Of a stretch of 64,000 nt of DNA, positions 50,601 to 63,321 are shown in pieces. Source of the DNA: Nephromyces sp. MM_2019 (taxonomy: Eukaryota; Apicomplexa; Aconoidasida; Nephromycida); NCBI GenBank assembly GCA_015657535.1, contig JADHZB010001593.1, positions 62,001 through 126,000 on the forward strand. The letters are read 5' to 3'. The position numbers and the translations under genes were made by a program. Within the stretch, counting starts at the first letter, position 1; each line of letters begins with the position of its first letter. Under the pieces are notes generated by a model that saw only the letters and a program-made list of their open reading frames with translations, did no database searches and was not told the origin of the DNA.

Positions 50601-53600
50601 GACGCTCCTTGGGCTTCTCTGCCGGAGGAGCAGGTCTTTCATCCTTCGAAGAAGCAGCATGCTCGGTACTACTAGCCGTAGCAACAAGCATAGCAGCCCC
50701 ACTGCTGTGTGTGTTAGCCATGCCAGCAGCTAAAAGGAGGTAAGCGAGAAAATTAAAAAACCATCAAGCAAGAAGAGGGAAAACATTGAAATGTAAGGTA
50801 GGAGCAGAAAGTATACAACAAGCCATGCAGCTTGTTCAAATATACTTAGAGTGATACAGAGTGCTTCCAAAACTGAGAGTGCAATGAGCCGCCACTGGCA
50901 CACACACACACACGGGTGAGAGACTCATTTAGATGCACACATAGGGACAAAAATAGAGAGACGCACAGATGCACACACATACAGAGATGCACACACAGGG
51001 ACACAGACACAAACACAGATGCACATACAGACAGCGACACATAAAAATAAGCACACACGAATATACACACACACAAAATATACATCTTTCGCCATAGCGG
51101 ATTGATAAAGCATTCCTTTCACACAAGAGAACCAGAAAGTTTTTACGAGATTTCCCATATGAAAAAAAACACACAATATATACACTAAAAATTATAGTTA
51201 ATAAACGCAAAGTAAAGGCTGTAAACAAAAGTGGAAGCAAGGTTACAGACGTATTTGTTACCGCCAGCAAGGAGAGCGCCGTCCTGAAAAATCAAGTGTG
51301 TGAGGTAGAGCATAAGATTTAAGAGTGCGTGACGTAAGGCACGGCATGCAAAAGCGTGTGTGTAAAAATGCACACAAGCAAAGGCAGAAAACAAAAAACT
51401 AACATATCTTCAAGCTATCAGGTTAAGCACACACAAGAGTAGAAACTAAACACACGCTTGTCTAGTCCTTGCTCTCTACACAAAACATTAAACCATTACG
51501 AGAAGGAAGACAGGTATGTTAGCAGAGAAGCATTCGCACACAACAAATTGTAGACATCAAGCAAGGGTACACGCACCAGGAAAGCGCATAGACCCGAGCT
51601 AACTCACTAACAGAAAGGTGATACACGTTGGCAATCATAAATATAATAGATACACGCACACATAAATTGGCACACACTGAAAAACCGCCAACACACATCA
51701 AAAATCTGCCCACACATACAAAAAATTCACGCACACAACAAATAATCTCACATCTTGTGGATGATCCCGATGAGCATAGCCATCTACTGTGGCGTGTGGG
51801 TAATGAGGCCTTTCGTTCGCTGCCGGAGCTTCGTGTAAGACGCCTCCTTCAGCAAATCTAGAATATCCTGCATGTTGGGAAGCAGGAACACCCATTGCTT
51901 GATCAAGGAAGCCTTGTGGACGAAAATTCATCGCTGCAAAAATAGCACACAACACAATCAATGAAGTAAACTTTCTCTTCAAATACAGCCTGTATCGTAA
52001 GCTAGTGAACATTGAAGAGCTCTTTTTTACACAGGAAAAAACCATAAGCAACCTTATATAGCCTTTAACTTAGAGAAGATAGGAGCAGAAAGTGATACAA
52101 CAAAATCGGTAGAATTAGGCCTTCATTGCTGTACGTACACACATAAACTGAGACAAAAATACAGGCAAACTTTAAGGGCAAAAAAAAGGTAAAAACCGAT
52201 AACAGATAGGTGAGACACACACGGGGCAATATCCAATGCAAAAATAAAACAGGGATACATCCACACAAAATACACAGGGATAAACCAATATAAACACACC
52301 CACACACACACGCACGCCCAAGAAGCAGTTTCCAGGAAATCTTTGCTAACACGTGGAAATTTTTGCCAACTTCCATGAAAATCAGTAAATTTATCATATA
52401 AAACGCAGATTTTACCTTCTTGTTGAATTTGTGATGAGAATGAAGCTTCCGGATGCGGAATCGCTCTCTTTCCTATTGGGCCTAGTAAAAAAAAGAATAG
52501 AGTAAGCAGTAAAGACTAGATACACAGGAAGACAGGCAAAATGAAGATCAACCTACAAATAAGATCATAATGTTCACACAAAATAATGCGAAGACTGTAG
52601 TGAAGTACGAAGAAAATATTCATTTTTTATCAGCACACAAACAAATCATGGCATTCTTTCACTTCCTCCTTCTTTTTCTTCTCTTTCTTCTTTTTCAGCT
52701 ACCCTTGCTCCCGCTACTCTGTCTTCTTCTTTTCTTCTTTTTCTTTTGTGTCTCCTTCTGTTTCCGCTTCTTCTTATTCTCCTTCTGCTTCCTATCCTCC
52801 CCTTCTTCATCCTCGTATATCTTCACTTGACGCTCTAAAATCTTCATACAAAAGCCTTGCAAACGTCATATAACAATAGCTAATTCGCATTTTCAAACTG
52901 AAAAAGTGCATGTACCATTTATGCAGCAATGTGTGTGTTAACCACCCGAACGCGTAACACACATGGCCAGAACCTCCCATATATGCATGCTTATGCTTAA
53001 GCGAGTCGCTCAGACTAATGCAATTGCTGAAAGCATAAGCGAACCCTGTATCGAATGGACACGCACAAACACACATTTGGGGCTTAAAACGAGCTCCATA
53101 AAGATTGGGCACGCACACAGGCGATGGATATGTGAGATATTTTCTCTTTAAACTACATTATAAGCACAAACCTGAAATAGCACTATGAATACCTCTACTA
53201 AGTATAGCCTGCGTGTGTTCAATGCGTGCACCCTTGCAACAGAACATGAAGAGAAGAAGCTTTCCCGCACAACGATATAACTAGCTAAAGCGTCAACATC
53301 CACCCAAAAATGCCTACATCTACACACACCCCTCTTCACTGTGTGTGTGAGCTTACCAAATCCAGTCAAGCGGTTAGATGGAGGCTCAAGTATACCAGTG
53401 GCGCTCAAAAGACTCGCATTACTACCAACATTATAAGAAAGAAGCCCATCCCTCTTACTCTTCTCCTGATCTTCTATAGTGTTACTTGGAGGGCATCCTC
53501 TGTCATCTCCAGTTGCCTCCATACATGAACGCTCGGAATGGAAACGCAGATTCCCTTCTCCAGCATGAGAAGTTAGGCCTACGCCTCCTAAAAAAAAGTT

Positions 53601-56600
53601 TGTGTATGTGCGTGTGTGCCGGCGTGTGCATCTACTACTCATATCAGCGGTTTAGTAGTCCTAATACACTATGTAGAGCGCTCGTTAAATGAAGAACAAG
53701 CAGCCAGTGTGCAGAGAGAAAGCATACAGGTTACTACGCAGTAATAAGCAGCGATAATCACACACACCCACACACAGACACACTTGTATCCACACACTGG
53801 ATAGTGCTTACACACCGGCAAACACACACCTGGCGGTACCACAGAATATATATTAATACCTACTGATACAGACATATAAATGCCTGGAGACACTATATCC
53901 ACGTAAACTCAGCTACACGCCATACTCAAATCAATCCATAGCCACACACACTATACCCATACACACACCAATATCTACTCATGCCCACACATACCCATAC
54001 ACTCACTGACGTTCACATTTATCCACACAAAAACTCACCCACATCTACTCACATACACACAGCCACACACACTAAAATTTTTCCAAAAGAATCACTGGGT
54101 CTCAGCAATATCATAGCACCAAAGCTGCCCTCTTTAGCCATAACATCTTTCTATACTAACACGGAAAACGTAAACTCTCGAAAACACCTAACAAGGCCCT
54201 CTTATACCTTCTTCATTAGGTGACGAATTATATTGAACTTGCTCATTAGAAACCAGTGAAGCATCGTTTCTGCTCTCCGATCTCCAGCTTCTCCCAATTC
54301 CCAAACGCTCGTTTCTCTCTCTCATAGCTCTCAAGATAGGAGGCCTTCCTGATGCTACACCTCCTACCCTAGCAGCGTTGCTATCATCATAGGGTTGGCC
54401 CGGGGGAGGAGACCTCGAAGAAAACCCCTCCTGTGTGTGATAAGCCGAAATCAGTAGGTAAATGAGCAAAGGCTAGTTGATAAACAATAATTTAGAAACC
54501 AACTAAACACACCATCAAAAGCAAATGCAGCATTTTTCCTCAGTATTCGAAGAGTTAGCATGTTTCAAACTTCATGTTTAAAGCTCAAATAGAAAATCTC
54601 GAGACGGAAGCACATATATCTTAGAAATAATCATGCGACAGTGTGTGTATGTGTGTGGGTATTAGAGTCTGATACACGCAGTCATTAGAAAATGGAGCAT
54701 AGCGTGCATGAGTTCTGAGCAGTGGAAATCACTACACACAGAGTAGAAGCACATAATCCACTAGGCATTAATTTGACAGGCATTAGAACTAGAATCACAC
54801 AAACATGTATCGATGAGGAATTCATCAAACAGGCATTAGATACACACGCAAGCTATACGGCAGGGGAAACTCCCTCTATGTACCACTGAGCCTTCCCACT
54901 GAAACAACTTTTTTCCAGGAAAAACTAGCCCTAGTCAATGCCTGATATGCAGTGTACATACACCAAAAAAAACGATGAAGAAAAAGCGGAAACAATCGCA
55001 TAAACGTTACATTTAAAGGGAAGAAAAAGCACACACAAGAGGATATATATGGAAATACCTGCAGTTGATGACCAGGGATCTCCTTGGCGGGACTGGGAGG
55101 TGGTTGAGGGATAGTAGCGTCATCTAAAGAGGCTTAGAACACACGCAGATATAGCATGAAGGTCTATAATCCAGCAGTGTTCACTTGATGCACACACAGG
55201 AAAAAAACTAGATTCTCGACATCTCAAAAAGCATGCAGCACGCACGCAAGGCTTTTATCTGGGCATCCGCCAAAAAAAAACGTATGAAAGATACTGATAC
55301 AAACATCACTGCTAGCCACACACACAATGATACGACTAATAAATTCATACGACAGCCAGCACAGATATACCCATACAGCCAACACAGAAATTCACACATA
55401 CATTCAACTACATATACACACACGTCCACATACACACACGTTCACACATACATACCCACACACACACACACTCGCACACATACACAACTTAAAATACGTC
55501 TCCATCACCTCAAAATTCACCCACACAATACTCAAAAACCCGAACAAAACGCAACTACTCACATACAGCTTACTTTTATAGGAAACTGGAGGAAGCGGAG
55601 CTGCACCCTCACGCCAATCCGGTCGAGCTGCTTCGGGTGAGTAACTCATTGACATACTGGGATATGGAACATTCGGTGGCGGCGGAGGCTTCATCGTTCC
55701 AACACCTAGAAAATTACAACAAAAAACCTTAAATAATGCTACCAAAGTGCGGATACGGGAGTCAAAGTTTCGCACACACACCACTACCCAGGACTATGAT
55801 ATGGCTTGGATATGTGAATCAACGTCTCACACACACACTAATTCATAGAATTTTCATCGTCTATTCTTTTTAAAGGTAGTTTTGCTAAAAATGGCATCGC
55901 TCAACACCACGAAATAGAATGCACTTTTTCAAGCAATAAATTCCAAAAAAAAGCGTGTGTTCGTGAGCTTGATAACCGATAGGCTATGGCATGCTACAGC
56001 AAGCCGGATAATGCCTGATAAAGTGTAATGAGCTTAAATTTCAAGCCTTGGCGTGTTTGTGGGAAAAACTTTCAGTCAAAAAAATCCCATTAATAAACAC
56101 TTTATCCTTGCCAAGGTACAATGATATAGTAGAGAGTTTGGATGAAGAAAGCTTCTCCTGCTTATAAAACGTAAGATGACTAAAATTCACTGCTGTTTCA
56201 ACGAAAAACTCGTATATTTTCAGAACAAAAAAGCACATATTCCACACAAACGAGTAAAGAATCGCTTATCAATGATTTGTACAACAGTGCAAGGAACAAA
56301 GCGATTTTTCTTAATGTACTAGCCTTAAACAGATATTTTTCTAAGCTTCAGGCAAGTTATATATACGATACGAAACATTATCAAGTAAAAAGATTATGCA
56401 TTATGAGCAAACATTGTATAGGTGAGCTTCACACATAGGATTTACTTATATTCACAAGACACACACACACGCACTCAATGGGAAAAATGATATAGTATAT
56501 AGACCAAAAAATCCACGGAACACAATGCTCACACCATGCACATCCACTTTTATTCACACACAGTTTCATGTAACCATAGTCTCATACTCGGATATATATC

Positions 56601-59600
56601 AAAATCGACGAGCACAGACATACATAGACGAGAAAGTATATCAAGGAATACATAGCCACAGACAAACACGTACACACCAGCAAAGAATGCACACAAATGG
56701 ATTTCCAAATGCACACTACATACTCATAAAGATATGCACACATTCCCAAGGTAAAAAACCTAACCAACATACCGTGGTAGCACTATACTCATTTTTTACC
56801 TTCATAAAACAGAGCACACAAATAAAAAGGAAGTTATCAAAACCCCCTAAAATCCATAAAATTTCACAAAAATACAACCCTAAACCCTAAATAGATAAAA
56901 CTCACCTAAAAAGTGCGTAATATTTCCCATCAAAGGACCTTGAAAACCCGGCAAAAGGCTTACAGGCTTTTGTGAAGGAGGAAGAGGGGGCGACACTGCG
57001 CTGGAAAAGTATTTCCCATTCAAATACTTTGAAGAAAGCAATCTTCCTTCACCACTGACAGGGTTTTTATTCCAAACCTACAGAATCGAATCAATAAACA
57101 AATACTCGGGAGAATCTGCGGGTCGTGTTACCCACATTAGATGATACATGCATATATTTGCTGTTATTTGAGTTTCTACGTCTGAAAAAAACAGCTTTAT
57201 ATCAGAACTGGGTTAGAGGTAGACCTCTGAGCTAAACACTAACACACACCAAAAACCCGACCTCCATATAATAGTTTGAAATATCAACACACAAGAAAAC
57301 ACACTTCAATACAACACTGAATTGAACAATATCCACAAACAAAACGTACAACTTCACGCAACGAAATTAACCACCACAAAACAAACAAATCATAAACTCC
57401 AAAACAACACACACACACAAAATAACAAGATACACATACATACAAAATAACAACATACACACACATAAAATAACAACATATACACACATACAAAATAGCA
57501 ATATCCACCCACTCTTAAAAAGTAAAATTACCATAAAAGGACCACCAGAACTTCCCATATTAGACTGAAGTGAATTTCCCGTTGGAGAGGCAAAGGAGCC
57601 TCCTGGGTAGGACTGCTGAAGAGGTAAACCTCCTCCTAACTCGTAATCCTCACCAGCCCAACGCTTTGCCTTCATATCTTCCTCTTCTGTTCCAACATCT
57701 AACAGATTGTGCAAACCCAAGACCCTCCTTGAACTTTCATTAACTGATGAAGCAGCTTCCTTCTTCGCAGTTTCTCGCAGCTTCTTCTGCTTTAACTTTT
57801 CTGCAGCCTCAAGTTTCACTTGTTCAGCAGATTTCATCAAATCCGGAAAAGCCTCATCATCCATATCACGATCTTTCTTCCTATTTTAGCAAAGAAATTG
57901 GAAGAAAAAGAGGGGAATAATGGAGTGATGTAGGCAAAAATACGAGCAAAGGCATGCGAGTAGCTTCAAGGAGGTGTACATACACCAAATATAAGATGCT
58001 AGATACGGTAAGCGTTAAAGGAGGAAGTAACCACTTCACCCCCTCCACAAAAGCACACGGTACACCAACTAGGCTGATACTTCGTTAACCAAGTAAACAC
58101 AACAATGAAATTCCACAAGAAAATATATCAGTTGTGCGATAAGGTAATCTCATAAAGCTACTCTTTGGGTGATCAAATACACACGGAGATAGCATGTTAA
58201 AAGTTAGTAAAACACACTTACAGCGTTATTACGTGAAGAAGTAGTCACACACACGCAGATACTACGCGAAAAGATAATCACACACACAGCTGAAACGACA
58301 TTCTGACACACACACAGCCACTATGCAGAATAGTACACAAAAGCATGCACTTGTAAAAGCATCACATACCCTCTCGAAGACTTCTGAGATTGCTCAGCTT
58401 TCCTATCTACCGATGAAGCATTCGACTCGGCGTTATCAGCACTCCATACAGAGCCTATTGGTTTGCTGGGACCACCACTTTTGACACTTCGGCTAACACT
58501 GACGTATATTCCAACTGAAGAGGCAGAAACAGATGGTATATGCGAAAAGTATTCAATAGAGGCAGAAACAGATTGTGTGTGCGTGAGATCGAAGTCTCAC
58601 TGTAATGAGACTTGGGAATTCAAGTAGGGAAAAACATTTTTGGGTGGAATTTGAGAAAGATGCTAGACAACAAACAGAATGGTTAAAGGCTACTCGAATG
58701 AATCATCCGTGTGTGTTAGCTGCGTTCTATATGAAATATAGTTTAGACTAAACTCATGAATTAACACACGCAGCACAAATGCAGAACCATTTAATACCAA
58801 AACAATTCAAAAGTTTAGAGCAAGTGTATTCCACACAAACTAGCATAAACAATACTACCAACCCATTTCCAAACCCACTGTTACACACACGCACGCGAAT
58901 TCAGAGGACACATACAAAGATACACATACACATAAGCACATACTGATAGACAAGCGTAGGTAAACGGAGGTACACAAAGACATACATAAACATAGAAATG
59001 TAGATACACACGCGTACTGACACAAATGAAATAGATACACCCAGATTTACACTTGAAAACACACACACAGGAGTGTCATGAAAACATACACATACACACA
59101 GAAGCACAAGACAAAATGAAGATACACAGGCTGCCGTATATAAACTCACATCAGCACGTACGCATTCATATGAATTAGATAAAGAAGAGGAGTATACCAT
59201 GGATAACACATAAACCATATATCAGCAGCTATCCAGAAAAAGATATACAAACATCCACATAATGGCCCCCACATACATGTATCACACATAAATGAGACGC
59301 GTAAGCACACACTCGGACACACACATCCACACAAACACACATATTATACATCTTCCCCAGAAATTTACGTTTCTTTTGCATTCCTCCTAGTAACTGCTGC
59401 TCCAAAGATAGAAGCTGCATCTCTTGAGAGACGACACTCTCATTAGTTGCCTGAGTTTCCTCCGCTTCTGCAAGGTTCGCTGCGGGTTTCAAGTCTGTGT
59501 ATTTATTCGTGGAGAGGCTTTCTGCAGTTCCTTCATTGGTAGCAGAAGCGGTTGGTTCGCTAGTATGACGTGCTGTAATAGCAGAAAAATGGAGACAGTG

Positions 59601-62255
59601 AACTTCATGCCAACGAATCAGTTGAAGAAATGGAGAGTTTACGTGACACACACAGAGACACGAGGAGATGCAGAGATCCAAAAGAGTTGCACACACAGCG
59701 ACATTAAGTAAAGGGAGAGAGACGTACCAAATTAGGCACACAGTGACGCACACGCATATACACGCCCACATAAGTGACAAGCATAAAGTGATGCACACAA
59801 AGCGATACGCGCACAGTGACAAGCACATCCATATATAACACAAACACACATACATAGCCAACAAAAGATTGGTCTAACTTGTTTCATACTCCACCTCCCC
59901 AGAAGCATCCTGTGGTGATTCCACCTCAGCAGGAGAGCTTTGCCCTGCAGAATCCTTCTCAACTCCAACATTTGCACTGGAAAGTGATGGAAATGATTCG
60001 TCTAAATCCGAAGCATTCTTAACAGGAGAGCCTTTAGCATGCTTTTCCTGCGATAAATTAAGAGTTAGACGCTCAAGTCACCACTAAGCTGGTAGGCACA
60101 CACATGTAGAAACACACACATGCACACATGTATGGACACACACGCACACAGGCACGGACACACACGCACACAAGTACAGAAATATACACACATATGTACG
60201 GACACAGACATAGATACATAGAAAAGCTTCAAAAATAGAAATAGTGCACAGTTTGTAAATACATCAAACTGGAGCGGCAACACATCTGCCATTGCAGCAG
60301 CGGTACACACACAAAGCTGAAAGTGCGACACGCACAGACTTTAAAGCAGAACAAGATTCATACCTTTTCAGACATGGGCCTCTCTGCAGAGCTTGACAAA
60401 TTTGTACCTACATTACCTGCGTTACACGCAGGTATCACAGGAGCACTAGGGGTACCCCATCCGCGGCCAAATTTAGGGACCTGCATGGAACACATATAAA
60501 AAAAACACACAAAATCAACAACCTCTAAACACAGCATTGTTTGCTGAGCAGGCCAAGAGTTGAAGCAAAAAAACCTTCAAAGAAAATGGAAAGAATAGAC
60601 AATCATAATAATTAGCACATCAAGAGTTTAAGGCATAAGAACAGCGCACACACAGCCCAGTCATAACAAAGCGAACCGGCAGATACGTAAAACCAGCATG
60701 TGCGTGAAGATACTCGGCATAGTAAACGGGCAGCAGCACACACACCTGTTGTTCGTGTGCAGTGTTTCAGCAACAACAAAAATACATCCAGACCTTATAT
60801 GTAGTGCAAGAGTATGACGCACACAAGAGATTCACACAGGCTATACACCACGCACAAACCACACGCCATACACCCGGAGCAGCACACAACGCGAGCTAAT
60901 GGCACTGCGCACCCACACACAAACCACGCACACATCCTATAAATAGACATACACGATAACCACACACACACATTGTACACAACCTCCTTTCATAGAAATA
61001 TACACACAACCACACACCGCACACCTTACCAACACCATACACACATCCATTACTTGCGCTTACCAGGGAGCTAGGATCAGATCTTGCTTCAAGTACTCCA
61101 ACAAGTTTAACTGGTTTAGGCGAGGAAACCTTTGCAGGTGCATTATTAGTCAGCAAAGAGTTTCCTATCCGCCCTCGGCTTCCTGATGAAACCTGCAGAT
61201 CATCTCCAGAAGTAGGCATACCGAAGAGTGAATTCACAATGACGGACTGCCAGCGAAGTCATCCGCATCAATTTACTAGCAAATTTAAGTAAACGAAGGA
61301 GTTACAAAGGGAGTAGATTCTATAGGAGCAAAAAGCAGAGAGGAGGAAGAAGCTCTCAAAGAAACGAAAGACCGCTTTATGAATAAAAAAGAAGAAGATG
61401 TAAAGGAATAAAAGGTTTCGGCAGAGATCTTCAAAAAAGGAGGAAGATTAAAGTGAAAGAAACACACACACAGAAGCGAGAGCTCTAATAGGATATATGA
61501 ATGAATTTCGAGGAAGATTGCAAACAAGCTGCAAAATGCGCGAAGTTTTGTTTAAAAAAATTATGGAGTTCAGAATATTTCAGACACACACAAATATATA
61601 AGAGACTGAGATAGAAAGAAGCAGAAAGATAGAGAGCGAGAGAAGCGCAGAGAAAGATAAAAAACAAGAGAGCAAAACCGAGAGAAAGACTCTGAGAGCG
61701 TGAAAGAGTGAGGGGTATTACAAGAAATCTCCACTTTATAACTTTGAAGTCAAACTGGAAACATAATGAGTATCAACTGCACACAACAAAAGCCTAAATA
61801 TATAGCAGAAGATAAAAACATAGCTTAGCAAGCAGTACAACACAGCACTCCTCAAGCCTACCTTTCTTGACGAGTTTTCCAACAAAAGCAACACACACAC
61901 AACAGACTATCAACAACTAGTAAAAGAAAACCTCAGTACCCAATAAAATATCCAAAAGGAGCTTCTCTAAACATACGAATAACTGGTGGTAAAGGGTACG
62001 CACACACACCACTCCTACTATTCAAATCAGCAGCACTATACAAATAGAAGGAAACACACATTAAACCGTCAAGCTCACGAAAAACAAAGAACACAAGAAT
62101 TTCCAAAGAAAGCAGAAGGCAATCGACAGCCAACATACACGAAATAAAGGCTTTGAAGCAGGAAATCTCACCGACAGGTTTTCCTCAAGATTCCTCGTAT
62201 AATCACAATAGAGCAGGGTTTCCTGCTGCCACCTTGGATAAATGGGATTTTCGTG
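38601..62255 (-). CDS. Giant multi-exon gene for a low-complexity Gly/Ser/Gln-rich protein (over 3,500 residues, 5' end not found)
   Basis: Exons: 62255-62172, 61246-61064, 60480-60364, 60047-59879, 59572 to about 59350, about 58595-58370, 57880-57532, 57077-56906, 55705-55574, 55123-55059, 54430-54208, 53587-53357, 52481-52416, 51933-51752, 51283-51262 (22 bases), 50729 to about 50486, about 49976-49857, 49499-49365, 48905-48869, 48561-46467, 45854-42062, 41774-40830, 40476-40282, about 39830-39483, 39150-38853, 38647-38601 (TAA). Phases agree at almost all junctions; those marked about are the doubtful ones. The N-terminal third has motifs such as IYPRWQQETLLYCDYTR, PKFGRGWGTPSAP, a charged coiled-coil-like AEQVKLEAAEKLKQKKLRE, and RRRYNFSNIFKKVMEERK. 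The rest is disordered: G/S-rich, with polyQ, HHYHH and PPPPPP runs. No domain recognised. Composition suggests a scaffold or RNA-granule protein, an inference only. It could be two adjacent genes, split near 49 kb. Possible upstream exons lie at 62539-62514 and ending at 63670. Confidence 0.78.
42062..45854 (-). other. 3.8-kb exon of the giant gene: Gly/Ser/His/Gln low-complexity block
   Basis: 1,264 codons with no stop, bounded by GGCGCTCAG and GAAGGG|GTAGGT. It contains G/S-rich repeats, an eight-Ser run (ASVLASSSSSSSSL), HHRYHHYHHGG, and a QQHQQLPPSQLQQ region followed by poly-Pro. Conserved-looking islands between the runs are few. It is far longer than any exon of the neighbouring CRNKL1 gene (225 bases at most). 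Confidence 0.85.
46467..48561 (-). other. 2.1-kb exon of the giant gene: Gly/Ser/His-rich block
   Basis: 698 codons, from TCTTCATAG to CTAG|GTATGG. Near its start lie a Pro-rich GTSPPPTYGRG and a five-Gln run (HEQQQQQHSYAG). Gly and Ser dominate, with scattered His and Pro. The opposite strand also has a 137-codon frame at 46569, a by-product of biased composition. Confidence 0.85.
56876..56891. repeat. Telomere-like CCCTAAACCCTAAA word in an intron
   Basis: AACCCTAAACCCTAAAT lies just inside the intron after the exon ending at 56906 of the giant gene. On the sense strand it reads TTTAGGGTTTAGGG. Two units only, so it may be chance or a relic. Confidence 0.5.
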
Positions 62256-63057
62256 CTTTTAATGGGGCAAGTACACACACTATTCCAATATTATAATTGC
62301 TAGAAAGAGCAAAGTAATTGAACTACCATAGGCTTTTCTAGCAAATGCAGACAAAACCAAAGGCGGGACCACAAGCATACACACACACGTACAACACCAT
62401 ACAAGATATTCTCTCTCCTCAACACCGCATAGCTCAAGAAGCAACGGGACATACACAGGTATAAAAAAGCAGCTGCTTTTTCTACTAGAAAGTTCTATAT
62501 ATATGCTCTCCACCAAATGAGGATCGCGGGACGCAATACCTAAACACATCTACGAGATAGTCTTTATTCTCTCAAAGTATGCTAAGCACACACACACACA
62601 ACTCGTAGAGTAAGAAGATGATGAGTATTGCCGTCTCTCTTTTAAATTCGTTGCTTCTTCAGGAGGGCTCATATCAATCTAATTCTTCAGAACGAGAATC
62701 TTAAACTGCAAATACACTTCATTTACTTCGTATTAAACAGCTTGTAGGAGAGTCACACACACATAAAGTTAGGACCAAAGATATATCAGAGCATTATGAG
62801 CAACACACATACAAGTTTCTTCAACGGATAGCATGCAAATTGCATAAAAATAGCAAAAAGTATTAACCAGCAATTTTATCATGCAGCTATCCCGTTATGC
62901 CTACATAAAAGTATACACAATAATTACATACAAACACAAGCACACATAGAAACGTGCATCAACTTACAACATCGGCTAATTATGCTAGCCTTGTAAAATG
63001 TGTGCGGTTGGCCATTACGACAGCGTAAATGCAGCGTTATAAATGCAGTGCACAGAG

Positions 63058-63166
63058 CGCCTCAGAGATAGGCTATATGGAATGCCTCAGAGATGTACTG
63101 AACACACACAGCGCCTCAGAGATATAGTATAATAATGACAATCTCAGAGATGTAGTGTATATACAC
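63058..63166. repeat. CTCAGAGAT repeat, four copies of about 27-28 bases
   Basis: GCGCCTCAGAGATA and variants occur near 63057, 63082, 63113 and 63140, spaced about 27 bases. The last copy runs into the perfect palindrome GTGTATATACAC at 63155-63166. Confidence 0.75.
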
Positions 63167-63213
63167 TATAGCAGCAGGATAGAAAAGAGATAAAGTAAAT
63201 ATATCACACAAGG

Positions 63214-63321
63214 CGTATTTACACGGCGTAAATACGTTTTACGGACTCTCGAATACCGACCTCTGTAATTTACAGGTCGGTCTCCTTCATATATACATAT
63301 ATATATATATATATATATGTA
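63214..63321. repeat. Cluster of hairpins followed by a TA run
   Basis: CGTATTTAC (63214-63222) pairs perfectly with GTAAATACG (63228-63236). An overlapping, mutually exclusive stem CGTAAA/TTTACG spans 63227-63243. CCGACCT...AGGTCGG (63256-63280) forms an 11-bp stem with a two-base bulge. A TA dinucleotide run of about 30 bases follows. Confidence 0.75.

Noticed and set aside
63289..63321. TA run as a transposon target or mobile element end
   Set aside because: No transposase, no terminal inverted repeats and no target duplication were seen around it.
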